The notes under the pieces are model-generated. The model was given only the letters and a program-made list of their open reading frames with translations, did no database searches and was not told where the DNA came from. From NCBI RefSeq assembly GCF_009389715.1, contig NC_052392.1:30268592-30332591 (forward strand): DNA of 64,000 nt, written 5' to 3'. Shown one piece after another: positions 23,807 to 33,090 of the stretch. The stretch is from Phoenix dactylifera. Taxonomy: Eukaryota; Streptophyta; Magnoliopsida; Arecales; Arecaceae. Position numbers and translations under genes: made by a program. How positions within the stretch are numbered: position 1 is the stretch's first letter; every line of letters starts with the position of its first letter.

Positions 23807-25023
23807 TAGGGCTGTTAACGAGCCGAGCCGAGCCCGAGCCTCCTCGGGCTCGGCTCGGCTCGTCCCACAAAATTTTAGGCTCGGGCTCGGTACCGAGCCT
23901 TGTATCGAGCTCGGGCTCGGGCTCTGTAGGCACAACAAAGGCTTGGGCCCGGGCTCGTAAAGCCCGTTTGCCCGAACCCGAGCCGCTCGGGCCGAGCGTG
24001 AGCCCGAGCTCCGGGATGGCGACCAGGGGATGGGGATGGGCGGGCGGGGGAGAGAAGGAAAAAAAGAAAGAAATAAAGAAGAAGGGAAGAATGAAGGGAA
24101 AGAAAAAAAAAGGAGAAGTGGACTCACCTCGTCGCGTGCGGCGGCCACCGGCTTTGGCCGCGAGCACCGCCGGCACGGCGTCGGCCGCAGACACGGCCGA
24201 AGACGCCATTACATCCTAACATGGCTAGGCTGAGGGGTGCAGGAGATGGGAGAGTGCAGTGGGGCGGTGACGTCTTTTAATGGGTGTTTGATTGCTTTTT
24301 CCTGCGGCGAGTAACAGTGGGCCAGTGGCAGATATTTTGCTTGAGGTTGAGGGAAGAGGGGGGAGCGCTGGAGTTTCCCATCGCTACACCAATATCGAAG
24401 CACTGGTCCTGTACGGCAACTGGGTCACTGGGTGTGAGCTTTTAAAAGCTAGCAAGTGCGGGTGGGCCCGTTGGGGGGAGGGAAGAGGGAAAAAAAAGGC
24501 CAGGGAACGTCGTTCGATGCCTAGATCAACGCCGTGTTCGCGGCCATGTCCGCCCTCAAGTACAACGACGTTAAAGTCGTGGTCTCTGACACGGGGTGGC
24601 CGTCGACGGGGGATGCGAACGAGACAGGGGCAGGGGCGGCATGCGGCGTGTGCTGTCAGGGAACGCTGGAATGCCACGGCGGCCGCAGGCGGACTTGGAT
24701 GTCTGCCTGTTCGCCCTCTTCAACGAGGACCAGAAGCCGGAGCCCACCTCGGAGAGGAACCATGGCGGCATGTTCTCTTCTACCCGGAAAAACAAATCCA
24801 AAGCCGTGCGGAACTGGCTCGGCCTGCTCCGTGCTTGATACCAGGCAGGGAAGTCGCGAGCCCAAACAGGCTCGTGAGCTACTCGGGCTCGAGCTCGGGC
24901 TTAAACGAGCTTCATGTTAGGCTCGGGCTCGGGCTCGTTTGACTAACGGGCCGAGCTCGAGCCGAGCTTTTACCGGGCCGAGCCCGAGCCGAGCCCGAGC
25001 AGCTCGGCTCGTTAACAGGCCTA
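23807..25023. mobile_element. Non-autonomous hAT element with captured gene fragment (Pack-type)
   Basis: Left end TAGGGCTGTTAACGAGCCGA and right end (reverse complement) TAGGCCTGTTAACGAGCCGA match at 19 of 20 positions. The 1217-bp element is flanked by perfect 8-bp duplications. Subterminal regions (about 23820-24010 and 24860-25015) are dense arrays of GAGCC/GGCTC and GGGCTCGG words. No transposase frame is present. The interior is unrelated to the ends: it includes a purine-rich GGAAAA tract (about 24050-24115), a possible second captured piece (about 24130-24210) and a GH17 glucanase fragment (24513 onward). Composition and gene content suggest a gene-capturing hAT element. It must be moved in trans; the nearby autonomous hAT has different subterminal words, so it may not be the partner. 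Confidence 0.9.
24513..24805 (+). pseudogene. Captured fragment of a GH17 glucan endo-1,3-beta-glucosidase gene
   Basis: Translated pieces in different frames follow the glycoside hydrolase 17 order: FDA(stop)INAVFAAMSALKYNDV, VKVVVSDTGWPSTGDANETG, then RRVLSGNAGMPRRPQADLDV and LFALFNEDQKPEPTSERNHG, and finally VLFYPEKQ. Damage visible: an in-frame TAG at 24522-24524 where the family has Gln, a deletion between the ETGAGA and RVLSGNAG blocks, and at least two frame changes. The conserved VSETGWPS nucleophile region reads VSDTGWPS, so Glu is replaced by Asp. The upstream word CGCTACACCAATATC at 24382-24396 could be the preceding family block (RYTN) split off by a later insertion of about 115 bp. 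The fragment sits inside the hAT ends and is not expected to make an enzyme. Confidence 0.85.
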
Positions 25024-25031
25024 GCCATTAT
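25024..25031. repeat. Target site duplication, right (Pack-type hAT)
   Basis: GCCATTAT, identical to 23799-23806. Confidence 0.9.
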
Positions 25032-27362
25032 GCAACTTCTATCCACCTTTCCATAGTTGAATTGATGGTTGAAGAACTAGAGGTTACATGGGATTCTCCA
25101 TCCAAATTCTCAGGAAGAGTGGCTGTACTGTTTAGATTTGAAGCAGATACGGGTAGCATTTAAATACTAAAGTTTCTTCGATTTGGGGTTAGGAGGCATG
25201 TTTTGAAGTAGAAACACCTGATTCAGGCTTGCAAGTACGTGCTTTGAAATTGATTTCGATCATAAGTTGCATCAAAGTTGGTAGTTATATGTATGAGAAG
25301 TGAATTAAAAATTTGTAGCTTGGCAAAATGAAAGCAATAGACTAGTTTAAAGGGTAATCTTTTGTGAATCATGAATATTTCTTTTTAAGTGGAGAATTTT
25401 ATGTGGATTCTGTAAATTTTATGAGTATCCCTTTTTATCACCCTTTTTTCCAATGTTGAAGTTAAAGTTAATTTCATAAACATAGATGTCGTTGTGCCAT
25501 TACTTGAAAGAAGGACAAACTTTCCTTGATGAACATCTGCTTAACATTATGAAAACGATCTGTGGAAATTGAAGGTAGCAGTTGATGCCTGTTCCCAAAA
25601 TTAGTTGATGCAAGGTCTAACGGTTGAAGATTGCAGTGAATGATGCATCAAGAGGAAATGATATTGGAGGAATGGGAGCAAAAGGCTGGTTATAAGGAAA
25701 AGGAAGTAGTGATTCAAAGGTTAGTGTCTGTTCCTGCATGATGCATGTCATATTTACAGGCTGGAAAAGATATTGGTGACTGTTGTAACAATTAGACAAA
25801 TTTGACAAAAAGAAATATACGTAAAGGATATGGGAAAATATGCAGAGCAAGGGGTGAGGCAGCAATGTATCATGTGAATGAGAGGGTTATATCAGTGTTA
25901 TTCTTGAAGGTAGAGAAGCATGAGATGTTAAAATTTTATTCCTAGGCTTAATAGTATTTGCCATTTTTTAGATTGAAGAGAGGATATAAGCGACCTTTCT
26001 TTGCTAGATTAATGGAATAATGATATGGTGGTTATGCTGTTATTATGGTATGATGTCCATTGTTTCGCAATTTGAATGATCATTGCCACTTTTTGCTTAA
26101 CCTTGTTGTTAGCATTTATTCCAAGGTAGTGGTTGCTAAATTTGCTTGATTAGTGATGGGATGAACTTCCATGGATATGGAATTGTAAATATCAGAGGGC
26201 TTGGTTTTCCTGAACCCGTGCAGTACTTGCAAAATATAGCACTTATGATTTTGAGAATGTGAGAAGAAAAATTGAAGTTTTTGGTCAAGAGATGGAGTTT
26301 TTTAGTCTTGAAGTGAATCTGCCCGTATACTACAATTAAGTGATGAATCACTCTCTCATTATCTGATTCACCGGAAGTTTTTGGAGTCTTACAAATGGAA
26401 TGACAATTTGGGTTTAAATTCTTAACTGCTTGATTTACTCTCAATTGGAGTACAACTGTTTGGCAGTTTTGGAATGAAGGGAAAAACAAAGGGGCAGTCA
26501 AAAATTGTTTTGTATGGTAGTGGTTGCTTAAAGGTGATTAGAATTGAAGGATGAGATTTCAGCTTGAGCCTATTGGAATCTGTTCTCATATATTCGTTTA
26601 TCTAGATATTAATAGGTGGATTTATCACGAAATACTTTGACCTTGTGGCTTATTGATTTGGAATGATTTTATGTCATAACATAATGCTTGACCTTGCCAA
26701 CATGGAATTTGGCATAGATGTTCTTTTGAGGACTTCCCCTAATTTATTTTTGTATTGTTTATAATGAAATGGCCACTTGAGTTTTACACTTAACGGTGTT
26801 ATCAATCCTTCGTTTCATTGCTCTTGCCTTCTTGTTCTCCTGGATAGACAAGCATGTTAAGCTATGTCATTCCTATAATACCTTGCTACCATCTCCTGAA
26901 GCTCTCCCAACTTTTTCCTGGGTATTCCACTGCATCATCATGAAAGCTTCTACCGTATGTGATTTAAGTGTCTGATAAGCTGTTTAAGATGCCTAAGTAT
27001 TCTTTAATTCACCAAGAAATTTCTTTTCGGCCAGCGATTCAGATAACTGGTTCAGCTGCATCTACTTGAATTTATATTTAGTCTCGTGTTTTTAGATTGT
27101 CAACTAAGGAGTGCACTTTAGGTCCTCCATGCGAAGTGGAAACCGGGGTTCCACTTTGGGACCTCCTGCCATGGTCTTTTAGCTTGGGAAGCAGCTTGTT
27201 GACAGATTTTGCATGCACCGCTTTAGTCATATTGCTATTTCCAAATCTCGAAGTCCGGGCTTATTGCAGGCAGGCCTCAAGAGGACTAAGAGCCTAAACA
27301 TCATGAATGGTCTCCTTTTTTATTTTTGGTTGGATGGAAGATGACTATTGTAGTAGTAGTTA
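25032..27362. other. Intergenic sequence between the two hAT elements
   Basis: AT-rich with no clear gene, transposon end or tandem repeat on either strand. Frames up to 120 codons lack any domain I recognise. Confidence 0.5.
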
Positions 27363-27370
27363 TCTTTAAA
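27363..27370. repeat. Target site duplication, left (autonomous hAT)
   Basis: TCTTTAAA, repeated exactly at 30728-30735. Confidence 0.95.
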
Positions 27371-27424
27371 TAGAGATGGGCACTGGGCCGGGCCGCCCAC
27401 GGCCCGGCACGGCACGGCACGAAG

Positions 27425-27544
27425 CGGGTCGTGCCTGGCACGGCCCGCAAGCTACAGTGCCGGGCCGTGCCTGGCACGGCCCCTTTGATAGGGCCGTGCG
27501 GGGCTAGAGGGTCCTGGCCAGCGGGCCGTGCCAGGCACGGCCCG
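27425..27544. repeat. Left subterminal palindromes of the hAT element
   Basis: Three copies of a 22-bp palindrome centred on GTGCC(A/T)GGCAC, at 27425-27446 (one arm base changed), 27462-27483 (last base changed) and 27523-27544. Between and after them lie half-site words GGGCCGTGC and GGCACGGCCC. In hAT elements such repeats are bound by the transposase; binding here is inferred. Confidence 0.8.
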
Positions 27545-28022
27545 CTTCGGGCCTGGGCCGGCACGGCCCGGTCTAGGCCCGCGGGCCAAGCACGGCACGG
27601 CCCGCGGGCCAGCACGGCACGGCCCATAAGGGCCTGGGCCGGGCTGGCACGCGAGCCTGGCACGGTCCGGGCCTGGGCCCGGCTCGGCCCGATAAAAATT
27701 AATGCTTCATAAATTTTTTTAATAAATTAATAAATATTGAACACTAAGAAATCTTGATTTATGAATATAAAGCCACCTTAATGGTGGGGGGTTTGGCATA
27801 GACCCCTACCAGTTTATTAATTTAAATCAAAATGGTACATGAAGGGAGGTTTGGACCTTGGTCTGACCTCTAGAATACAATAAGAAACTAAGAAAGGGCC
27901 GAGGTTTGGACCTTGGTCTGACCTCCAGAATACAATAAAAATGTACAATTATAAAAAATTAAGAAATCTTACTAATCATCAGTGATTCAGTGAATCAGTA
28001 TTCACTCTTCAGTCTTCAGTCT

Positions 28023-30047
28023 TCAGTCTTCAGTAGTGTTTGTATCATCATCATCAGAGGATGTTGTATTATGTCCACCTTTATCTTGAAGTCTTGCCTC
28101 AGCATCCAGCCAATCCTTGAAGCAGAGAAGCATCTCCACCGTTTCGCCCGTCATCCTACTTCTCTTTTCGTCAAGAACACGCCGACCTGCACTAAAAGCG
28201 GATTCCGATGCTACCGTGGACATCGGCACAGCTAAAATATCGCGTGCAATTGCAGACATAACAGGATATTGATTTCTAACACTCTTCCACCAAGATAATA
28301 CATCTAGATTCTCTATTTGATTTTCATCATATGCAGAATGAAGATCATTTCGTAAATAAAATTCTAGTTCACTACTTAAAGATGAAGAAAATGAAGAGGA
28401 ACTTGAAGCATGTGTGTGTCTTCTCTGTGCAATGAATGAAAAAATAGATGACGAACGAGAATTACTAGAAGGAGGAATAGAGGTTTGTATTTGTGTTCTA
28501 GATCCACGAATTTTTTCATCATATATAGCATAAATATCATAAAGAAGTTGTCTTACCTCATCTTTAGCAGATTCAGCATCTTGATTCATATTTTCAGAGT
28601 ATGCATCAAGTAAAATTAGCACGCCATTTAATTTAACTCTAGGATCAAATACAGCAGCTAAGTTATGCATAGGACATATCCTGTCCCAATACTCATTCCA
28701 TTTAGATTCCATTAATTCAATAATAGGCATTAAAACATCATCATATCTATGTTCTGCAAATTTTTGACTAATTATATATGCTTGTTGTAAAAATGAACAT
28801 GAAGTAGGGTAATAAATACCAGAAAGAACATTGGTAGCATTATAAAAACTAAGCAAAAAATCTTCCAAAATTTTTCCTTTATTCCAATCAGTTTCAGTCA
28901 ATGTAAATCCTAATCCACGATCATTAATATATGCACTTAATAAATTTTTATATGGGTATGCATCATGTATCATGCTATATGTGGAGTTCCAACGAGTAAT
29001 TACATCAAGTTTAAATTTTTTAAAACGTTTACCATGATTTATGCATAATTCCTTAAATTCTTGAAGTCTTGATCTAGAAGCATGAATAAAAGAAACTGCA
29101 TTTCTAATTTTTGAAATCACATCTTGAATCATGCCCATGCCAGCTTGAACAGAAAGATTTAAGATATGACATGCACATCTAATATGCAGTAAATTTCCAT
29201 CTAATATGGGATGCAATGAGTCTTTTAATAATACAACAGCAGAATTATTATTAGATGCATTATCAAAAGTAATAGACATAATTTTTTCATTAATATTATA
29301 TGAACATGCAGTTTGATAAATTATATTTGAAATTTGTTGCCCAGAATGTGGAAAATCAAAAGCACGAAAAGCAAGAATACGTTTATTTAATTGCCAATCA
29401 TTATCAATATAATGAGCAGTAATGGCAATAAAACAATTACTACCTACAGATGCTGACCAAATATCAGAAGTTAATGAAATTTTTACATTTAAAGTAGAAA
29501 GTGTTTCAATTAAATTTTGTTTCATTGCTAAAAAATTGGTCATAGCTACTCTTCTAAATGTACGCCTACTAGTTCTTTTGTAAGCAGGTTGTAGGTTTAA
29601 TTGAACATATTCTTCAAAATTAAAAGATTCACATAAACTAAAAGGTAATTCATCCTTAACTATCCATTTTACAAGTGCTTTTCTTTGATTTTCATGATTA
29701 TATGCAAAATTACCTACAAGTAATCCCCCTTGTATATTAAGGCTACTTTGAGTTTGAGCATGAGAATCATGCATCCTATGACTCTCTTGATGTCTTTTTA
29801 AATGCCCTGTTCCCCCACTACTACTACAACTATAAAGTTTGGCACATTTTTTACATCTAGCTTTCCAGACTCCCTCAACCATAACTCTATCAAATTCATT
29901 CCATACAGTACTAGTCCTCTTACGAGAAGAGGTTTGACCTTCACTCGGTTCACCAGTTCTAGAGGAACTAGGAACAGGGGGTTGGGGATTAGTTTCTTCT
30001 CCCTCAGAAACAGGAATGCCAAACTGACTTTCCTCAAAAGATGACAT
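28023..30047 (-). CDS. hAT transposase, BED zinc finger type, intact
   Basis: Nuclear DNA transposase that cuts at hAT ends and reinserts with 8-bp duplications. The 674-codon frame is uninterrupted, near the usual length for plant RICESLEEPER-type proteins. Order of parts: acidic and Pro/Ser-rich tail (1-45); BED finger about 47-90 with Cys65, Cys68, His82 and His86; RNase H-like catalytic core with the first Asp at about 195 (LTSDIWSAS) and the second at about 262 (TFDNASNNN); CxxC-like RCACHILNLS near 290-299; TRWNSTY near 351-357; the inserted helical region; and the C-terminal hAT dimerisation domain about 580-645, with LDVLSWWKS, VPMSTVASESAFSAG and EKRSRM. The third acidic residue is expected in the C-terminal block (Glu615 of SESAFS is a candidate). 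A polar acidic tail (SSDDDDTNTTED) ends the protein. Start chosen as the first ATG after the leader. No stop or frameshift was seen. Confidence 0.95.
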   Translation of the reverse strand: MSSFEESQFGIPVSEGEETNPQPPVPSSSRTGEPSEGQTSSRKRTSTVWNEFDRVMVEGVWKARCKKCAKLYSCSSSGGTGHLKRHQESHRMHDSHAQTQSSLNIQGGLLVGNFAYNHENQRKALVKWIVKDELPFSLCESFNFEEYVQLNLQPAYKRTSRRTFRRVAMTNFLAMKQNLIETLSTLNVKISLTSDIWSASVGSNCFIAITAHYIDNDWQLNKRILAFRAFDFPHSGQQISNIIYQTACSYNINEKIMSITFDNASNNNSAVVLLKDSLHPILDGNLLHIRCACHILNLSVQAGMGMIQDVISKIRNAVSFIHASRSRLQEFKELCINHGKRFKKFKLDVITRWNSTYSMIHDAYPYKNLLSAYINDRGLGFTLTETDWNKGKILEDFLLSFYNATNVLSGIYYPTSCSFLQQAYIISQKFAEHRYDDVLMPIIELMESKWNEYWDRICPMHNLAAVFDPRVKLNGVLILLDAYSENMNQDAESAKDEVRQLLYDIYAIYDEKIRGSRTQIQTSIPPSSNSRSSSIFSFIAQRRHTHASSSSSFSSSLSSELEFYLRNDLHSAYDENQIENLDVLSWWKSVRNQYPVMSAIARDILAVPMSTVASESAFSAGRRVLDEKRSRMTGETVEMLLCFKDWLDAEARLQDKGGHNTTSSDDDDTNTTED

Positions 30048-30314
30048 ATCTATGATTAATTCAAAAAATAAAAACTAACCGCAAGGAGGAATTGAGTAGA
30101 GGGTCGGAGGGCAGAGGCAGAGCCGAGATTCCGAGCTTCCTCTTGTGCTCTCAACAGAAGCGACCTTCTCTTCTCAACAGGAACCTCCTCTTGTGTAGCA
30201 CTTGAACAAACTAAAAATTAAATTGCTAGAAGAGCACTTTAGAAGAGAGAAATAATAGCAGTAGAGAAGGAGAGAATGAGAGATTTGGTGTGGTGAGAAT
30301 GGGGGAGGAATGGG

Positions 30315-30322
30315 CTATTTAT
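30315..30322 (-). promoter_or_regulatory. TATA box of the hAT transposase gene
   Basis: TATAAATA on the minus strand, about 270 bp upstream of the transposase ATG and inside the element, just interior to the right subterminal array. Spacing would put the transcript start near 30285. Confidence 0.6.
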
Positions 30323-30450
30323 AGAAGCCTAAATTTTTTTCCCCAAAATACCCCTCAATTTAGCCGTTATTGGACTGTTGGGAGGGGTAAAAGCGTCTTT
30401 TTCCCGAAAATAGCCGTTGGAAACGGCTATTTTCCTCCCCCTCTCCAGAC

Positions 30451-30663
30451 GGGCCGTGCCAGGCACGGCCCGTCTGGAGCCGTTACGGGCCGTGCCGGCA
30501 CGGCCCGTTCGGAGCCGTTGCGGGCCGCCCGTTTGCGCCCGTTACGGGCCGTGCCTGGCACGGCCCGTGTCGTGCCGTGCCCGGCCCGGCCCACCAATAG
30601 AGGGGCCTGGGGCCGGGCCGGGCTGCAGTTCCGTGCTGGACGGGCCGTGCCAGGCACGGCCCG
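30451..30663. repeat. Right subterminal palindromes of the hAT element
   Basis: Four copies of the same palindrome as on the left: 30451-30472, 30487-30507 (central base missing, 21 bp), 30546-30567 and 30642-30663. Spacings are about 36, 59 and 96 bp between starts. Confidence 0.85.
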
Positions 30664-30727
30664 TTTAGTCTTTGGGCCCGGGGGGCCTGGGCCGGGCCGG
30701 CCCGGCACGGCCCGTTGCCCAACTCTA

Positions 30728-30735
30728 TCTTTAAA
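30728..30735. repeat. Target site duplication, right (autonomous hAT)
   Basis: TCTTTAAA, identical to 27363-27370. Confidence 0.95.
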
Positions 30736-31600
30736 TTAGCTTGCCAGATGCAAAGAAAGAACTGTTCCTCGTAAGTGAGAGGTTTGCCTTTTATCTTTGC
30801 ACGAGCGTTATCATCGATTCTCTTGCTCAACATCCATGTCAGGCCTCATGTTTATTTTGAGTGTCTTTAGAAATTCTGAAATCTACTTAAATGCGACTTG
30901 TTACTTTGCTTTGCTGTTTATTTTATTTAAAACGTGTAGGTCTTTCACAGGCCAGTACTATAAAATAGACACAATGAAATGGATGATTTGCTGCTTTTTA
31001 AGCCATACTCGTTCATTTGGCACAACTTCATGCTGGCGAGGAATTGAGGGTATGTTTGGTTGTCATATGGTTTATTTAATGACAACTAATTGATTAATGG
31101 AATGGTATGTGCTATGGTGAATTAAATCTTTGTCAGGTTTTGCATTAGTAAGAAGCATATGCATATATCTCAGATTCACCAGTAAATCTAGTTTGAGATT
31201 CAAATGATCTGTGGAATGATGACCAATTAATTTATAGAACCACCCAGTCCCAATAAAGGTGCATTAGCAGCTCTGTTTCTAGACAAAAATTCATGAATAC
31301 CTTTTATGTCCCGAAACCAAATTCAATACCATTGATACTGGATCTGATTTTACGCTACATTAGTCTGCATGATTCAGTACAAATACCAAAGTATTTACAA
31401 ACAAGGATCGCCCCCTGAGTGGAGTTTGGGAATTGGCCAGACTCTCATTTTGATAATTTTTCACTATAATTTGTGTCTTCGAACTCCTATATTGCAATTT
31501 GTAATGCCTTTTCTCATCTAAAAGGGTTAGTTGGAAGTTGTTATTTGGCTTTTTTTGGTCTTAATTTACTTAGTGCATAATTGATATGAAACTAAATATG
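30736..31600. other. Intergenic sequence, nothing recognised
   Basis: AT-rich. No gene, tandem repeat or transposon end seen. Confidence 0.4.
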
Positions 31601-32830
31601 TGCCTATGTAGGTAGGGATTAAAATAGATTGTATATGGATCGGATATCAATATATTTATATTTAGTTTCATTAATAAATTGATAAATATAGATGCGGATA
31701 TGGATATTAATTAAGATTACAAATAGATCCAGCTGACATGTTTAAACTCAACAAGTTTAAATTTGACCTGCTCCTTTCTTGAAGACTCGTGGAGCTAGGT
31801 TGGGTTCAAATATTTCAGGCCGTTTCTCATTCCACATTTCAGGTCGGATTTAAATTTTGTAGACTCTCACCCAAGTCGATCCAACCCAATCCAAACACCA
31901 TATAGTCTGTTTTAGGGCTTCCTATTGGTTATCTAATCTTATCCAACCAGAATTGACCCAAGGAAGCATTCCAAGTTATTTCTTCTTGTAGTCTATTAAG
32001 AGAAAAGCACATGCTATTCTTCTACATTAAGAAAGGCTAACTATTGAAGTTATTAATTTTCCAAAGCAGATTGCAATTCTAGATAAATATTAATTTATGG
32101 AGTTTTGACTATATTAGCAAATAATTTTCTGGCACTCAAAGTTCAATTTGGTTTAGCAGTAAGATTAAATTTTCATAAAATCTTGTTAATAAACAAACGT
32201 AGACCTGGACTAGATTGGACCAAACCACGACCTATTGACCTTGACCTAATCGCAATGACTCCTTGTGTTTGGAATATTTTTCATGGACTGGAACCTACTT
32301 GACCTGCTCATCTCCTGGAATGGGTCCGGATCCAGTGTCAAGGCATGAATATGAAATTAGGCCACGTCGAGGTTATGCATGCCCTAATTCGATTGACATG
32401 GTTGTAGCCTTGATATTAATTAGGTGTAAAAAAAATGTATCCATATTTATTTTAAACATATTATATATATAATATCAGATATGAAAAATAAAGATACAAA
32501 TATAGATGTAAGTTAGATAGTTAAACTTTGTAACTATAAAATCAAATATATCATTGAATAAAGGATAGATTGAGTAATACATAAATGTGCTCATTTATTT
32601 TCTCTAAAAAAATCATGAGAGCCATACAAAATTAAATAGAATTATAAATAGAACGAAATATTCAGATACGAATCGGATAATTAGCCGTCTTTATCTATAT
32701 CTATTTTTGCTTGACAAATATAGATCTATATATGAATATTAGTTGATGCTTGAATTTGTATTCATATCCGGTTAGATTTGGATATGAGTAGTGGATCTAG
32801 ATCGATAATAATCGTTCTGTTTAAGTTGTA
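31600..32830. repeat. Degenerate GGATA-rich repeat, possibly a nested old element
   Basis: Both ends are rich in words such as ATATGGATCGGATATC, GCGGATATGGATATTA (left) and CATATCCGG, GATACGAATCGG (right) in opposite senses, as in old non-autonomous DNA elements with subterminal repeats. The middle (31720-32400) has GACCTG/CAGGTC-like words. No clean terminus or target duplication could be fixed, so the limits are approximate. Confidence 0.35.
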
Positions 32831-32984
32831 GTATTGTCATTAGGCTAAGAGTTTAAATCTAATCAAATCCAATCACATATAGCATATTTAGCCTACGTCA
32901 ATTTTAAAAATGCTTGTGTTGCAACGTTCTTTAGTTTATATGAGGCATATGCCAGGTTCACTTTGAATATCATTTATAATAACC

Positions 32985-33090
32985 CAATAGGTTATCTAAA
33001 ATGATTAAATTAGATAGAAGGTATTATTTGAATTTTTTGGCTCTGCATAAGTATCTAAGATCTTCGTAACTTATAATCAATAATCCCATG
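32985..33090 (-). repeat. Dispersed repeat copy A
   Basis: Shares TTATTTGAATTTTTTGG, a run like CATAAGTATCTAAGATCT and a following AATCCCATG with the sequence at 49050-49140 (TTATTTATATTTTTTGG, TATAAGTATCCAAGATCT, CCGATATGGGACT). The latter contains the reverse of the AGTCCCACATCGG word common at plant retroelement ends. Probably scattered copies of one short retroelement end; orientation inferred from that word. Confidence 0.5.

Larger units (their letters stand above)
27371..30727 (-). mobile_element. Full-length autonomous hAT transposon
   Basis: The element is 3357 bp. The left end TAGAGATGGGCACTGGGCCG and the right end (reverse complement) TAGAGTTGGGCAACGGGCCG match at 17 of 20 positions. 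Perfect 8-bp duplications flank it. Both subterminal regions (about 27385-27695 and 30440-30718) carry GC-rich arrays built on the palindrome CGTGCC(A/T)GGCACG inside GGGC..GCCC. A single uninterrupted transposase gene occupies 28023-30047 on the minus strand, with its own TATA box near the right end. Everything needed for autonomous movement by cut-and-paste appears present, so the insertion is probably young. Confidence 0.95.

Noticed and set aside
23705-24209. Two minus-strand frames of 140-147 codons
   Set aside because: They run through the GAGCC/GGCTC subterminal array and the purine-rich tract of the hAT element and across its left end; composition explains them.
27301-27712. Gly/Arg/Ala/Pro-rich frames in the left hAT end
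   Set aside because: Produced by the GC-rich palindromic arrays, not genes. The same holds for 30290-30833.
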